Below are positions 63,608-64,000 of a stretch of 64,000 nt of DNA, one piece after another; the stretch's first letter is position 1; the number at the start of each line of letters is the position of its first letter. The notes under the pieces were generated by a model. It was not told where the DNA came from. It did not search any database and saw nothing but the letters and a program-made list of their open reading frames with translations. Made by a program: the position numbers and the translations under genes. Location: positions 6,883,098 to 6,947,097 of the forward strand of contig CAIIXF020000001.1 in the NCBI GenBank assembly GCA_903813345.2, given 5' to 3'. The stretch is from Owenia fusiformis (Eukaryota > Annelida > Polychaeta > Sabellida > Oweniidae).

Positions 63608-64000
63608 TACGTTTGGTTATAAGTATAAGTATACGTTATAAGTTGTACTTTCACGCCGTGCGAAATCTCTCTACTAATGTAAAGTTCAAACGTATAATGT
63701 AAGTTAATCATCCACTCAAAATCTAAATTAATGAGTAGAGCAATATTACAGTAGCGACTGAACCTATTTTCAGCGTGGCGTTTTACATAATGTTACACAA
63801 TATTTCCAAATGTTAATTTCGACTTATTATGTGCTCTGTCATGGGACTAAACTGTTGAATGTTTCTGTAGAAGACATCGTAGTTCAAATATCAGTAGATC
63901 ATTCGCACATTCGTGTATCTGGAGAGTGCAACTTGTCAAGTGGACATTATGTACAGAGCAGATGTATGTAATCGAGGGACCATAAAAGTATGTCATTAAA
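63608..64000. other. intergenic DNA, window edge
   Basis: No feature recognised in the last 390 bp. Confidence 0.4.

Overview
The window is AT-rich animal DNA with split genes, long repeat-filled introns, GT-AG splice sites and AATAAA signals. The gene content fits a bilaterian invertebrate; the phylum cannot be fixed from sequence alone.

Three genes are well supported. (1) On the minus strand, a complete ALDH4A1 gene (mitochondrial delta-1-pyrroline-5-carboxylate dehydrogenase) runs from its start codon at 60756 to its stop at 32636. Thirteen exons keep one frame, encode 559 residues and retain the catalytic Glu and Cys. (2) On the plus strand, a three-exon gene (12956 to 20552) encodes a 136-residue putative secreted protein with two CX3C motifs; I do not recognise the family. 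(3) On the plus strand, an intronless 395-codon gene (2288 to 3475) encodes an unrecognised, probably nuclear protein, with a CRE and an RFX X-box-like site upstream. A possible last exon of another plus-strand gene lies at the left edge (672-756).

Most of the rest is mobile DNA, much of it nested. It includes a 2.7-kb hAT-like element holding an 849-bp fold-back element, a near-identical inverted second copy of that fold-back 1.7 kb away, and several other fold-back elements. There are PIF/Harbinger-type (3-bp target duplication), TTAA-type and Tc1/mariner-type (TA) elements, a mariner-like transposon with its 3' end duplicated in inverted order, a tRNA-derived SINE, and a LINE 3' end with a TAAAC tail.

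The most striking object is in ALDH4A1 intron 11. About 100 copies of a 56-bp unit abut exon 12. Each unit is the last 19 bp of the intron plus the first 37 bp of the exon, so the 3' splice site and exon start have been copied about 100 times next to the real ones. The gene also carries a 42-nt tandem copy of its final 14 codons, stop included, just after the stop, and a G-rich minisatellite upstream of exon 1.
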